Shown: positions 27,765 through 35,703 of the stretch, piece after piece | Numbering within the stretch: position 1 is the stretch's first letter | Layout: the number at the start of each line of letters is the position of its first letter | DNA from: BOG-908 sp965198915 | Lineage (GTDB): Bacteria > Pseudomonadota > Alphaproteobacteria > Acetobacterales > Acetobacteraceae | Assembly: GCA_965198915.1 (NCBI GenBank) | Contig: CBDAQC010000004.1 | Coordinates: 434,001 to 498,000, forward strand | DNA: 64,000 nucleotides | Reading direction: 5' to 3' | Translations under genes and position numbers: made by a program | Notes under the pieces: generated by a model | What the model was told of the DNA's origin: nothing | Seen by the model: the letters and a program-made list of their open reading frames with translations, nothing else | Database searches by the model: none

Positions 27765-28079
27765 GCAATTGCTTCATGTAAAGAATAGGCTGCAATCGCG
27801 CCAAAACCGAGAAATTGGCCATAAGTGGGCATAAGTGGACAAATAGCGAGGCTGCGGATACCAGATGTTCAGGACTTTGGCTGCTCCTGGCTGTTAGGCA
27901 GCACATTGGTTATGACGGCCGTTATGTGATTGGCGTCTTGGACGTGCTGGGCTCGAGCCGGGCTCGCTAGTCCCGTGTTTTCTTCTGCGACGAACGGTTT
28001 CGGATTGGATCACTGTGCGGGAACCTTGGATTGGTTTTTCCGCACATGCTGATCGGCGTTATGGGTGTCTCGTCGAACG
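27765..28079. other. Intergenic stretch before transposon remnant
   Basis: No gene recognised. It contains a 10-bp tandem near-repeat (ATAAGTGGGC then ATAAGTGGAC, about 27821-27840). One transposon end could lie here but I cannot identify a Tn3-type terminal inverted repeat. Confidence 0.3.
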
Positions 28080-28600
28080 GCGACCGCCAGACCACTGCCC
28101 TGCAACTTGCCCGCTACTTCCACCTCGACGACGCCGACTACGACTTTGTGGCCGGGCGCCGCGGCGAACACATGCACCTGGGCTTCGACGTCAGCTTGGC
28201 ACTGTCCGGTTCCTCGGCACCTTTCTGGAGCAGCCGACCGACGTGCCAGCACAGGCCGTCTCCTTCAACGCCGTGTCCGGCCCCGAGAAGGTGGCGCGCA
28301 TGGCCGGGCGCCTGGACGCCGCCTATCGCGCCACCGCCGCCCGGCTGCCCGGCTGCCCGGGAACGCAAGCGTGTGGATCGAGACGGCGGCGGATGGCAAC
28401 GCGGCGCGGTCCCCGTTTGCCTTCGACACGTTGGACGAGCCGGCCAGCCTGATGGCATCCGGGCCATCGCCGCGGCGCGGATGCCGCGGGTGGAACCGCC
28501 CAAGATCCTGCTGGCGATGCACGCCCCCAACGGCTTCGCGTCCGAGTTACTCATGCCAGCAAGCACGGCGCCTGCGCAGGCTACCTGGTCACCAGCCCTG
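28080..28600 (+). pseudogene. Tn3-family transposase remnant (N-terminal part)
   Basis: Three frames together give ARYFHLDDADYDFVAGRRGE, then LGTVRFLGTFLEQPTDVPA, then WIETAADGNAARSPFAFDTL with LDEPASL, then RMPRVEPPKILLAMHAPNGF. These are the consecutive landmarks of the N-terminal domains of Tn3-family TnpA ('yf.LdddD...i..rRg...rLGfa.QL.tvRyLGtFL.dPtdVP' and 'riPRvdLPelLLev.a.TGF'). Several frameshifts and an internal deletion are present, and the catalytic DDE part is absent. Confidence 0.7.
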
Positions 28601-28702
28601 GCTCGATAACGATGAAAATCCAGGATGTCGTGTACGCCAATGCATTGGGGTTCCTCCCAAGGAAATATGAACTGCTGGTCCTGGGTTGGCCGCCGCTCAT
28701 AG

Positions 28703-28975
28703 CTACGTTGCGGACTTCATGAATACCGTCCCACCAACGATTAGAGCGGCAGCGAACACGCGCTTCAGCGAGGCGGCCTCGCCGAAGAGGACTACGCCGG
28801 CGGCGTATGCGCCGACCGCGCGATGCCGGTCCAGATCATGTAGGCCGTCCCGGGCGACAGTGCGCACATGGACCAGGAGAGCAGCGAAAAGCTGGCCAGC
28901 ATAACGGCGATCGTCGTGATCGAAGGCGAAGGGTGCGAAAATCCCGTCAGCTTCGGCGGCCGCCCAAGGTGACGA
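28703..28975 (-). pseudogene. Frameshifted SMR-family efflux protein remnant
   Basis: One frame gives KLTGFSHPSPSITTIAVMLA, SFSLLSWSMCALSPGTAYMI and WTG. After a one-base deletion near 28820 another gives IGAVGAYAAGVVLFGEAA and the final helix RVFAAALIVGGTVFMKSAT. This is helices 2-4 of a small multidrug resistance (SugE/EmrE-like) protein, which is normally ~105 residues. The first helix with the essential Glu is missing. It lies between transposase and resolvase remnants, so it may be old transposon cargo. Confidence 0.6.
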
Positions 28976-29083
28976 CCGGCGCTTAGCGCAGCAATGCCGT
29001 CGCGCCGCCACTCACGCGTCTGCTCACGCTACAGCTCGGCCAGCGCCGCAAAGGCTGCGAGATGAGCGGCCGTTCGGGACGGA

Positions 29084-29260
29084 TTAGTCGAGCCACGGCA
29101 TCTCCAGAATCCGCACGAGGGCTCCGCGTTTATGCTGCTCGTTCAGAAGGGCAATTTCATTCGCCCGCACGGCGCCCAAGTCGATCCAAGCTCTTCACCA
29201 CCAGCTCGTCGCCAATGGTCGAACGTGCCAACAGGGCTACAAGGCGGTTGCGTGCCCACG
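29084..29260 (-). pseudogene. Resolvase (serine recombinase) C-terminal N-domain remnant
   Basis: GDELVVKSLDRLGR in one frame is the signature of the catalytic domain of Tn3-type resolvases ('GD.LvVw.LDRLgR'). It continues in a second frame with ANEIALLNEQHKRGALVRIL and a stop at 29084-29086. The catalytic serine region upstream is unrecognisable. With the transposase relic 500 bp away it marks a decayed Tn3-family element. Confidence 0.5.
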
Positions 29261-29573
29261 GCGGATATACGTGGAGCGGCCAAACAGTCGCTCCGCCTGA
29301 TCGTCGCTGCTGGGCCACGCCACCTGTTGCAGGGCGTCTCGCCTTAAGCTGCCGCCACCCGCGCACCCGAGCTTACCGGGCTGCAAGCCTATCCTGCCGG
29401 CGAAGCGCTACGCCACGGCCAGGGCCTTGTTCCGCAGGCACGGTCGCCCAGGAACAAGGCCGCTGGACTGCCGCCCTCAGCGCTACCGCTTCGAAGTCGA
29501 TCAGTTTCGTTGACGGCAGTGGTAGCGCCGTTGGCGATTGTCGCGCCCCCGTTTAGTTGGTGGCGCGACATAT
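29261..29573. other. Stretch between resolvase relic and protease gene
   Basis: No intact gene is seen. On the minus strand more eroded resolvase sequence may be present upstream of the recognisable part. The region ends at the stop codon of the sedolisin gene. Confidence 0.3.
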
Positions 29574-31601
29574 TTATGGTGTCTTTTTGCCTGTTGTGAC
29601 GAAGTCGCTTGCCACAGTGTTTCCCCCGGGTGAGATCGAAACTACATTGATTGAGTAGATCGTGTCGGGTAGGAGGCCGGTCAGTTTCGCCACGGTGGAT
29701 TTTTGGAACGTTTCGGTAACGACGGTTTCCGGCGGGTTCTGCTTGAAAGCCTGCAGGAAAAAGCCAGTATCCTGTTTAGCGCCCGTCCAGGAAAGCGCGA
29801 TCGTCGTCGCCGTGACCTCCGCCTTGAGCTCCTTGACCTGCGGTGGTGGTTTGAGTTCCGAGTTGGTCGGCAGCAACACCAAATCCGTCAGCAAGTGTTC
29901 GCCTACGAAGGAACCCCATCCAGTCGTGTTATCGTAGAAAGTGCCTGCGTTATAGCCTGGATAGGTGTATATGCTGGCATCACCGTTCGTGCCTGCGGTG
30001 ACGTCGTTGAAGTCCGGATAAAGGTGGCCGACTCCGGGAGGCCCGAAATAGTAGATTGCCGGATTTGCGAAACCCAGGCTTCCCAACTCGAGACCTTCGG
30101 ACGTTCCGTTGGCCAAGCTGTAGAAACCAGCCCAGATCGGAGCGGCCGCACTGGTTCCACCGATGGTGAACCAGCCCCCGAAAAACCCCGAGTAAATCGC
30201 GACGCCGGTGTTCGGATCGCCGACCGATGCCACGTCGGGGACGTTTCGCATGGTTGCCGAACCACCATTGTACGTGACGCCGTACGGTCCAGAAGGCGGC
30301 TGGTAGGAAGGTATCGGCCATATCCTGCTGACGCCGCCGCCGGTCGCCCCGTCGTAATTCCCAAGATCGTTCCAGACGTACTCGCCACCATAGGCCTCCT
30401 TGAGGCCCGGGAACAGTGAGGTGCCGCCGACGCTTGTAACCAGCGGTTGGGATGCCGGATCCGCGACGTTCAAGTGATGGGTGCCGTTGCCGTAGGCGCC
30501 ACCATCCCCGGCGCTCACGAAGACAGCTTGGCCTTGCGCTGCCATTTGTGTGAAGACCGCGTTTTCGGCGGCAATGGCGTTCTTGCCTTGCAGCGCTTCA
30601 TCCTGGCCGTAGGATATACCTATGGAGGTGGCCTCGTCATCGCTGGCAGTCGCAGAAATTCCGGTCAGCAATGCGACCGGAAATGAATCCGCGCCCGATT
30701 CATACACAATGATCTTCTTAACCGCAGGATTGATTGCAGCCACCATGTCGATGTCGAGGGCCGCTTCCAACGCAATGTTGGGATCATTAACCCCGCCTCC
30801 GTAGCCATCCACGTTGCGATCGATGTTTGGTATGGGCGGAAGCTTGTTGTACTGCAAATACTTGGCTATATCTGCAGGATAGTAGCCGCCTTGCTCGAAA
30901 ACCGCCACGACCTGACCCGGGCCGAATGGCTGTGGTGGCACGGCATACAAGTGACGAAGGTCCGCGGCGGAATAGCCGCCACCAGGTCCGTGACCCAGGA
31001 GCTGTGGCGCTTTGCCAGAAGGTCGGATCCTGAACAATGGCACGTGGTGAGCTTTGCTCGACAGACCCACTATCCCGGTTATCTTGCCAGCCAGCTCATT
31101 CGGAATATTCGGCTCGTTATCTGCTGCATAGAAGATCCGGCCGCTTTGATCCCGAAAGTCCTCGAAGGTCAGATTGAGCGCCGCACCGAGAGCCGCCACT
31201 GTTCCACTTACCGAAAGGACGGTTCGCGCGCTATACGGCTCGCCCACGGTCAAGCCCTTCGCCGCAGCCCAGGCAACAACCGCGTAGTAGTCGGATTGGC
31301 TGGCACCGAACCTGGCGGCATACTGGCGCGGCTTCAAGTATTTGCGGAACAACGAATTGCCGGGCTCGCCGACATCATGCACGAATGCCGCAGCTCCTGC
31401 GGGATCCCGAGACGGAAGGCAGAGTGCGAGCGTGATGCGCTTTGCTTCGTTACTCGGCGCGATGAAGGTGTCCGTAGAAACGGTATCAATCCCGGTTGCA
31501 GGACTAGCCATGGCCAATGTTGAGAAAAGACTGAGTGTAGTTATAAGGCAACTCACGTTGAGACCAGTGGAAACCAAGTAGGTCAGCGACTTAGACTTCA
31601 T
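29574..31601 (-). CDS. Secreted sedolisin-type protease (S53, pro-kumamolisin) with C-terminal Fn3 domain
   Basis: A 675-residue S53 peptidase. It has an N-terminal hydrophobic signal segment (about residues 9-32) and an activation prodomain to about residue 190 (RKYLKPRQYAARFG and VSGTVAALGAALNL are typical). The catalytic domain has the sedolisin triad visible as E279 and D283 (EAALD), the oxyanion Asp D366 in SAGDGG, and nucleophile S484 in GGTSAAAP. Near the end of the domain, YPDFNDVTAGTNG resembles the calcium-binding loop. The last ~90 residues look like a fibronectin type III domain (IALSWTGA, GLLPDTIYSINVVS). Such enzymes are acid-active endopeptidases secreted to degrade proteins. 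It is alone, next to a transposon relic, suggesting acquisition. Confidence 0.85.
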   Translation of the reverse strand: MKSKSLTYLVSTGLNVSCLITTLSLFSTLAMASPATGIDTVSTDTFIAPSNEAKRITLALCLPSRDPAGAAAFVHDVGEPGNSLFRKYLKPRQYAARFGASQSDYYAVVAWAAAKGLTVGEPYSARTVLSVSGTVAALGAALNLTFEDFRDQSGRIFYAADNEPNIPNELAGKITGIVGLSSKAHHVPLFRIRPSGKAPQLLGHGPGGGYSAADLRHLYAVPPQPFGPGQVVAVFEQGGYYPADIAKYLQYNKLPPIPNIDRNVDGYGGGVNDPNIALEAALDIDMVAAINPAVKKIIVYESGADSFPVALLTGISATASDDEATSIGISYGQDEALQGKNAIAAENAVFTQMAAQGQAVFVSAGDGGAYGNGTHHLNVADPASQPLVTSVGGTSLFPGLKEAYGGEYVWNDLGNYDGATGGGVSRIWPIPSYQPPSGPYGVTYNGGSATMRNVPDVASVGDPNTGVAIYSGFFGGWFTIGGTSAAAPIWAGFYSLANGTSEGLELGSLGFANPAIYYFGPPGVGHLYPDFNDVTAGTNGDASIYTYPGYNAGTFYDNTTGWGSFVGEHLLTDLVLLPTNSELKPPPQVKELKAEVTATTIALSWTGAKQDTGFFLQAFKQNPPETVVTETFQKSTVAKLTGLLPDTIYSINVVSISPGGNTVASDFVTTGKKTP

Positions 31602-31652
31602 TTGTTTGCTCCGTTCAGCGATGTGTTAGCAACCCGTGCAAGCGCCTGACGG

Positions 31653-31712
31653 GCCTTTCGTCTCGCGCTAGAACAAACCTCGAGGTTTGGCCGTCACGAT
31701 CGCGCCGCTCAT
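31653..31712 (-). pseudogene. 5' fragment of a FAS1-like dehydratase gene
   Basis: From ATG 31712 on the minus strand it reads MSGAIVTAKPRGLF and then a TAG (31668-31670) where the intact gene at 43014 has an AAG lysine codon. Homology stops about 31653 after a further six codons. It is a dead duplicate of the start of the 43014 gene. Confidence 0.75.
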
Positions 31713-32001
31713 CCCCTTCCGTCCCCTCAGCCTCTATCGGCGTGTCCGGTCGACGCAGCGCAAGAAAGGCAATGAGCACCGTCGATTGAAGCGTCGACGG
31801 TGCTAAATCCTGCGTGCGCTTGCGCACACACTCGCGCTCTATGGCGCTTATTATGAGTAGTCACCTGGCACTTGTGGTCATCCAAGCGGCACGGTTTCAA
31901 CACTCATCCGAGTTATAGTTCCGATGCGCTAAGGCGGCCTAGTCCGTGAGCGATCCCGCGTCCAAGTTATCCAAACGCGCGGATGACGGAGGGAAGGAAC
32001 G
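31713..32001. promoter_or_regulatory. Duplicate divergent control region with hairpins
   Basis: It corresponds to 42724-43013 in inverted orientation. It holds the 26-bp identical block (31902-31927), the palindrome GTGCGCTTGCGCAC (31814-31827), and a perfect 10-bp inverted repeat (GCACCGTCGA 31776-31785 with TCGACGGTGC 31794-31803). The palindrome has a counterpart of the same length and place but different sequence in the other copy. Confidence 0.55.
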
Positions 32002-32396
32002 ATTGGTCAGGCAGTTGCCGATCAAGCCGCGGACCTACTGATCCCGCTTTCCGAGTTGCGGCTTCCGAGCCGGTGAAGCGCTTTCCCGAAAGCTGCCGTC
32101 CCACCTCCTTCTTCGATGTGCAGAAGATCCTCGACGGCCTGACGAGCCGGGTTGGCCAGCCCGTGAAAGCATGGAAGCTTTATTTCCCGTTCAAGGCGGG
32201 CAAGCCCAGTCCCGTCGCGCCGATCTTCAACCTGCTCCGCTCGGGGGCCCACATCACGACTGAGATGTCGCGCCTCCGCATATGGAGCCGGAGATCGTCT
32301 TCCGCGCCGAAACGGACCTTGCGCCGCGCGAGCGCCCTTACCGTCTCTCCCGGCCATTCGACCCCAGTTACGCTGGCGTTCTCAGACAGCCTCTGA
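32002..32396 (+). pseudogene. 5' fragment of a 2-keto-4-pentenoate hydratase-like gene
   Basis: QAVADQAADLLI, KRFPESCRPTSFFDVQKILD and GWKLYFPFKAG-like sequence match the intact gene at 41953-42723. The start ATG has become ATT (32002-32004). A frameshift follows LLI, so the next part is in another frame, and a further shift occurs near 32278. The sequence ends at about 32396 where alcohol-dehydrogenase-like sequence takes over. Confidence 0.75.
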
Positions 32397-32404
32397 GCGG
32401 GTGG

Positions 32405-32605
32405 TGTCTTCCGGAAGTATAAGGTCATCACGTGATCGCCGACGGACCAGCCGGTGGCAGCGGGATCCTATCTCATCGATGAACCCGGGCGCAGTCGGCC
32501 ACGGGGATCAGGTCGCGTCCTGGCGTGCGAAATTACGATGATGCCCTGTCTCGTCAGCGGCGCCAGGGGCGTGCGCACCAGCGCAGCGTCGGCGCCAAGC
32601 CCGCC
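32405..32605 (-). pseudogene. Fused fragments of an Rrf2 regulator and an MDR alcohol dehydrogenase
   Basis: Bases 32405-32528 (minus) encode pieces aligned with the 24452 gene: GRDLIPVAD-like sequence and TGWSVGDHVMTLYFRK, equivalent to TGWAVGDRVMSIYFRD. Bases 32529-32605 (minus) encode GLGADAALVRTPLAPLTRQG, equivalent to GLGAHPALVRTLLMPLARDG of the Rrf2 gene at 25578. In the intact locus these genes are head-to-head; here both fragments are on the same strand, so the segment has been rearranged. Both are short remnants. Confidence 0.65.
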
Positions 32606-32770
32606 CTCCAGTATGCCGCCATCGCCAATTACGGCGGCGCACAAAACGGAATCGATGCCATGAAGGCCAGAACCGAATCCTAGGCCACCATAGATTACGC
32701 AGCCTACGAGGCGCTGGACGAATCGATCGCTAGAATGATGGTGCCGGAGGGAAAGCCGCAGCGAGCGTAG
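32586..32770 (+). pseudogene. Protein-like plus-strand stretch interrupted by a TAG
   Basis: Reading on the plus strand gives AKPALQYAAIANYGGAQNGI and DAMKARTES, then a TAG (32681-32683). The same frame then continues ATIDYAAYEALDESIARMMV and PEGKPQRA to a TAG at 32768-32770. The composition is natural but I do not recognise the family. It may be the 3' end of a gene with one nonsense mutation. Confidence 0.3.
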
Positions 32771-32839
32771 CACCGGCTGGCTGTTAAGGCTACGATTCCA
32801 CGCCACCTACTTTTCATTGCGAGCTGCATGCCGACTTGC

Positions 32840-33604
32840 TTATTTCGGCGTCATTCGGATTGCACCATCAATGCGGATCACCTCGCCGTTGAGCATCGGG
32901 TTGCCGATGATGCTTTCGACAAGGCAGGCGAACTCGTCAGGCAAGCCAAGGCGACACGGGAACGGGACCTGTTCGCCGAGCGAGTCCCGGGCTTCCTGCG
33001 GGAGCGACTCTAACAGCGGTGTCATAAAGAGACCCGGCGCGACCGTCATTACCCGGATCCCGTAGCGTGCAAACTCCCGAGCAATCGGCAGGGTCATGGC
33101 GACTAGACCGCCCTTGGACGCCGAGTACGCGGCCTGGCCAATCTGTCCTTCATAGGCGGCTACGCTAGCTGTGTTCACAATGACACCACGCTCCTCCGAT
33201 CCGAAAGTGTCGGCGTCATGCATTCGAGCCGCGACTTTCGATAAGACATTGAAACTGCCCAAAAGATTAATCGCGATGGTTTTGGAGAAGTCCGCAAGGG
33301 GCATTGCCTTGCCGTCGCGGCCGATCACCTTCGCCGGCGGACCGATGCCGGCGCAGTTTACGAGCAGTCGAGCTTTGCCATGAAGGCCTTCCGCCACCTG
33401 GATCGCCGCTTCGACGGCACCCTCATCGGTCACGTCAACTCTTATGAAATGACCACCGATCTCCTTTGCATGCCTGTCGCCAAGCTCGGCATTCACATCG
33501 AAGATCGTGACCTTCGCACCTGCCTTTGCCAGACGAGCCGCCGTAGCGCCGCCGAGGCCCGATGCGCCACCGGTGACGATCGCACCGATTCCGCCGATTT
33601 CCAT
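32840..33604 (-). CDS. 3-hydroxyacyl-CoA dehydrogenase-type SDR (HSD10-like)
   Basis: A 254-residue SDR. MEIGGIGAIVTGGASGLGGA begins the NAD loop, followed by TIFDVNAELGDRHAKE with an Asp that selects NAD, VNCAGIGPPAKV, NTASVAAYEGQIGQAAYSAS with Tyr and Lys (YSASK), and TVAPGLFMTPLLESLP. This is the pattern of type-2 3-hydroxyacyl-CoA dehydrogenases that carry out the third step of beta-oxidation. ATG 33604 is chosen because the family starts there. The CoA-transferase gene lies 140 bp upstream on the same strand. Confidence 0.8.
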   Translation of the reverse strand: MEIGGIGAIVTGGASGLGGATAARLAKAGAKVTIFDVNAELGDRHAKEIGGHFIRVDVTDEGAVEAAIQVAEGLHGKARLLVNCAGIGPPAKVIGRDGKAMPLADFSKTIAINLLGSFNVLSKVAARMHDADTFGSEERGVIVNTASVAAYEGQIGQAAYSASKGGLVAMTLPIAREFARYGIRVMTVAPGLFMTPLLESLPQEARDSLGEQVPFPCRLGLPDEFACLVESIIGNPMLNGEVIRIDGAIRMTPK

Positions 33605-33744
33605 TAAGCGTCCTCCCTCAGTCAAGCTTGATGGCTACGCCGTTGCACCGGCACCCGATCCGTGGCGAATGCAGTGCCACGATCCAATCCGCGCGCTCGA
33701 ACATCCTTCCGATTTCCGCTGATAGTGCACTTCCGGGCCTTTGC

Positions 33745-34878
33745 TTAGTGAGTCGACCATTCACCAGACCCCCTGGCTTCGGCTGGAGCGCCGCTCGCAG
33801 CTGCCCAGGCCTCCAGTAGCGTTCTGCCGTCTCCACCTCGCCTGATTTGCCCGGGGGTCCGGGAGAAACGCGGCGCTGGAGATGCTTGCGTCAGGCCTTC
33901 GACCTCGACGTAGGTGCCACGTTCAGTCATCTGCGGATGATCGAGGGACTCTTCGTAAGTGAGTACGGGCGCGAAGCAGGCATCACTCCCTTCGAGGAGT
34001 TCACACCACTGGTCTCTCGTTTTCCGCCTGAACAACTCCTCAAGCTTCTTGGCATTTCCCGCCCACGTGGCGGGGTCGTTCTGGCGCTCGCGGAGACCCT
34101 CCGGCGCGCCGATTAGCGAGAGCAGTTCGGCGTAGAAGTGTGACTCCAGCGGCCCGACCGACACGTATTTTCCGTCTTGGCATTCATAACAGCGGTAGAA
34201 AGGCGAGCGCCCGCCGAGCAGGTTCCGCTCGGGGACGAGCGTGATCGCGCCAGCTGGCATCAAGCCCGCAAACATGGTCATCAGAGAGGCTACACCATCA
34301 ACGATGGCGGCATCGACTACCTGGCCGGCTCCGGATCGCTCCCGCTCGTGCAGGGCCGCGAGGATTCCGAAAGCTAGGTACAGGGAACCGCCTCCAAAGT
34401 CGCCGACGAGGTTTAGAGGTGGAATTGGCCTGCCATCATCATTGGTGATGGCGGCCAGCGCTCCGGTGATGGCGATGTAGTTGATGTCATGGCCGGCAGA
34501 CTTCGCCAACGGACCGCTCTGCCCCCAGCCGGTCATCCTGGCATAGACCAGCCGGGGATTTCTGCCCATGAGGTCATTCGGGCCGTAGCCGAGGCGCTCC
34601 ATCACGCCAGGCCGATACCCTTCAACAACAACGTCGGCCCGCTCGACGGCTTCGAGCACGACAGCCCGGCCTTCGTCACTGCGGATGTCCAATGCGAGCG
34701 TGTGCCGGCCCCGATCCACGATGGGATTGGGCCAGCCGTTGCCACCCGGGCGGTCGATCCGAAGCACCTCCGCACCGAGATCAGCCAGCAGCATCACGCA
34801 ATGCGGTCCCGGGCCGATGCCGCTGAACTCAACGACGCGGAGGCCAGTGAGCGGCCCTTTACTGGCTTGCTCCGTCAT
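33745..34878 (-). CDS. CaiB/BaiF-family CoA-transferase (alpha-methylacyl-CoA racemase-like)
   Basis: A 377-residue class III CoA-transferase. LRVVEFSGIGPGPHCVMLLA and LGAEVLRIDRPGG are the N-terminal CoA-binding signature. Then comes RADVVVEGYRPGVMERLGYG, and LVYARMTGWGQSGPLAKSAG followed by HDINYIAI, which holds the Asp of the active site as in alpha-methylacyl-CoA racemases. It either racemises 2-methylacyl-CoA or moves CoA between acids. With the HSD10-like dehydrogenase it suggests breakdown of a branched acyl-CoA, for example from a terpenoid or steroid side chain. This is inference. Confidence 0.8.
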   Translation of the reverse strand: MTEQASKGPLTGLRVVEFSGIGPGPHCVMLLADLGAEVLRIDRPGGNGWPNPIVDRGRHTLALDIRSDEGRAVVLEAVERADVVVEGYRPGVMERLGYGPNDLMGRNPRLVYARMTGWGQSGPLAKSAGHDINYIAITGALAAITNDDGRPIPPLNLVGDFGGGSLYLAFGILAALHERERSGAGQVVDAAIVDGVASLMTMFAGLMPAGAITLVPERNLLGGRSPFYRCYECQDGKYVSVGPLESHFYAELLSLIGAPEGLRERQNDPATWAGNAKKLEELFRRKTRDQWCELLEGSDACFAPVLTYEESLDHPQMTERGTYVEVEGLTQASPAPRFSRTPGQIRRGGDGRTLLEAWAAASGAPAEARGSGEWSTH

Positions 34879-35049
34879 TCAATGATCCTTGTCAGTCCAT
34901 GATCGCTGGGTGGTGCCACCGCCACACTACTGCAGGGTATCCAGCGCTTTACGATACAATTCCTGCCACCCACGCTTGTGGATTTTGCTCAATGTTCCGT
35001 TCGGTAACGCTTCGAGTATCCTCGTCATTGTTGGTGTGAGCGGCCCTGC

Positions 35050-35650
35050 GGCATCGACTGCCAAATGTTTGGGCTAGGTGATAGCCAAATGGAGGGGCCG
35101 CCCACATTTGGCGTCGTAACAAGTGGCCAGTATCGGAGTAGCGCCACCAGGTACGGGGTGCATTGCGGAGCTCGCCGGCGCGGCGGCGGCAAAGCGAGTA
35201 ATCGGCGAGCCAAGGATCGTCGGCCCGAGCGACAGCCGCGCGGCAATCGGCAAGCTCGCCGTAGTCGCTGGCACCTGCCGTATGTTGGAGAGGTTGGCGC
35301 AAGGTGAGGGCCTGCCTCTCACCGGCGGGTCCAAGGTGAGCGCGCCGTCCCGCATTAGAACAAGAGCCGCAGCAGCGATAACCGTCTTGGTAGACCCCCA
35401 CGGTTGGAGGGTCCTCCTCACGGCGATGCAAGATGCCTCCGCCCCCCTTCCCGCTGAGCGCATGATGGACGACTGCGCTATGGAACAGGTGCTCGACCAC
35501 CGCTCGACCGCTCGCTACCAGTTCGCGATGCACCGTGAGCCGTTCCAGCCCGCGTCGGCGGGCTGCCTCGGTCGGCGACAGCCCTGCAGCGACGGCTTCA
35601 GCGCCGTCGCAACGCGGTCGGAAGCCAGCGGCCGTCGACCAGGTAGCAGC
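35050..35650 (-). pseudogene. Broken serine beta-lactamase / D-Ala-D-Ala carboxypeptidase-like gene
   Basis: Fragments in different frames of the minus strand belong together: RRRGLERLTVHRELVASGR, then GSTKTVIAAAALVLMRDGAL, then LTLRQPLQHTAGASDYGELA with CRAAVARADDPWLADYS, and NAPRTWWRYSDTGHLL. These match class C beta-lactamase-like serine hydrolases: the S-x-x-K nucleophile motif (STKT), HTAG and the YSDTGY-type motif. Several frameshifts make it non-functional. Confidence 0.55.
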
Positions 35651-35703
35651 GTTGCCCACACCACGGCCGACGCCAAGCCCTCGTGAACTGTCAAGCTCGA
35701 GAC

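Larger units (their letters stand above)
28080..29260. mobile_element. Decayed Tn3-family transposon
   Basis: Transposase, SMR-efflux and resolvase remnants within 1.2 kb form the gene content of a Tn3-type element with cargo. All three genes carry frameshifts or truncations, so it cannot move by itself. Boundaries are approximate because no terminal inverted repeats were identified. Confidence 0.5.
31653..32396. repeat. Inverted, degenerate copy of the 42.4-43.07 kb hydratase/dehydratase locus
   Basis: This segment, read as reverse complement, matches 42385-43070. It contains the start of the FAS1-like dehydratase gene, the whole divergent control region, and the first part of the hydratase gene. 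A 26-bp block is identical (31902-31927 against 42798-42823). The coding parts are closely similar, while the intergenic part is diverged outside conserved blocks. Both genes are broken in this copy. Confidence 0.8.

Noticed and set aside
27821..27840. Start of a CRISPR-like or iteron array (tandem ATAAGTGG repeats)
   Set aside because: Only two units are present, with no spacing pattern, cas gene or replication gene.
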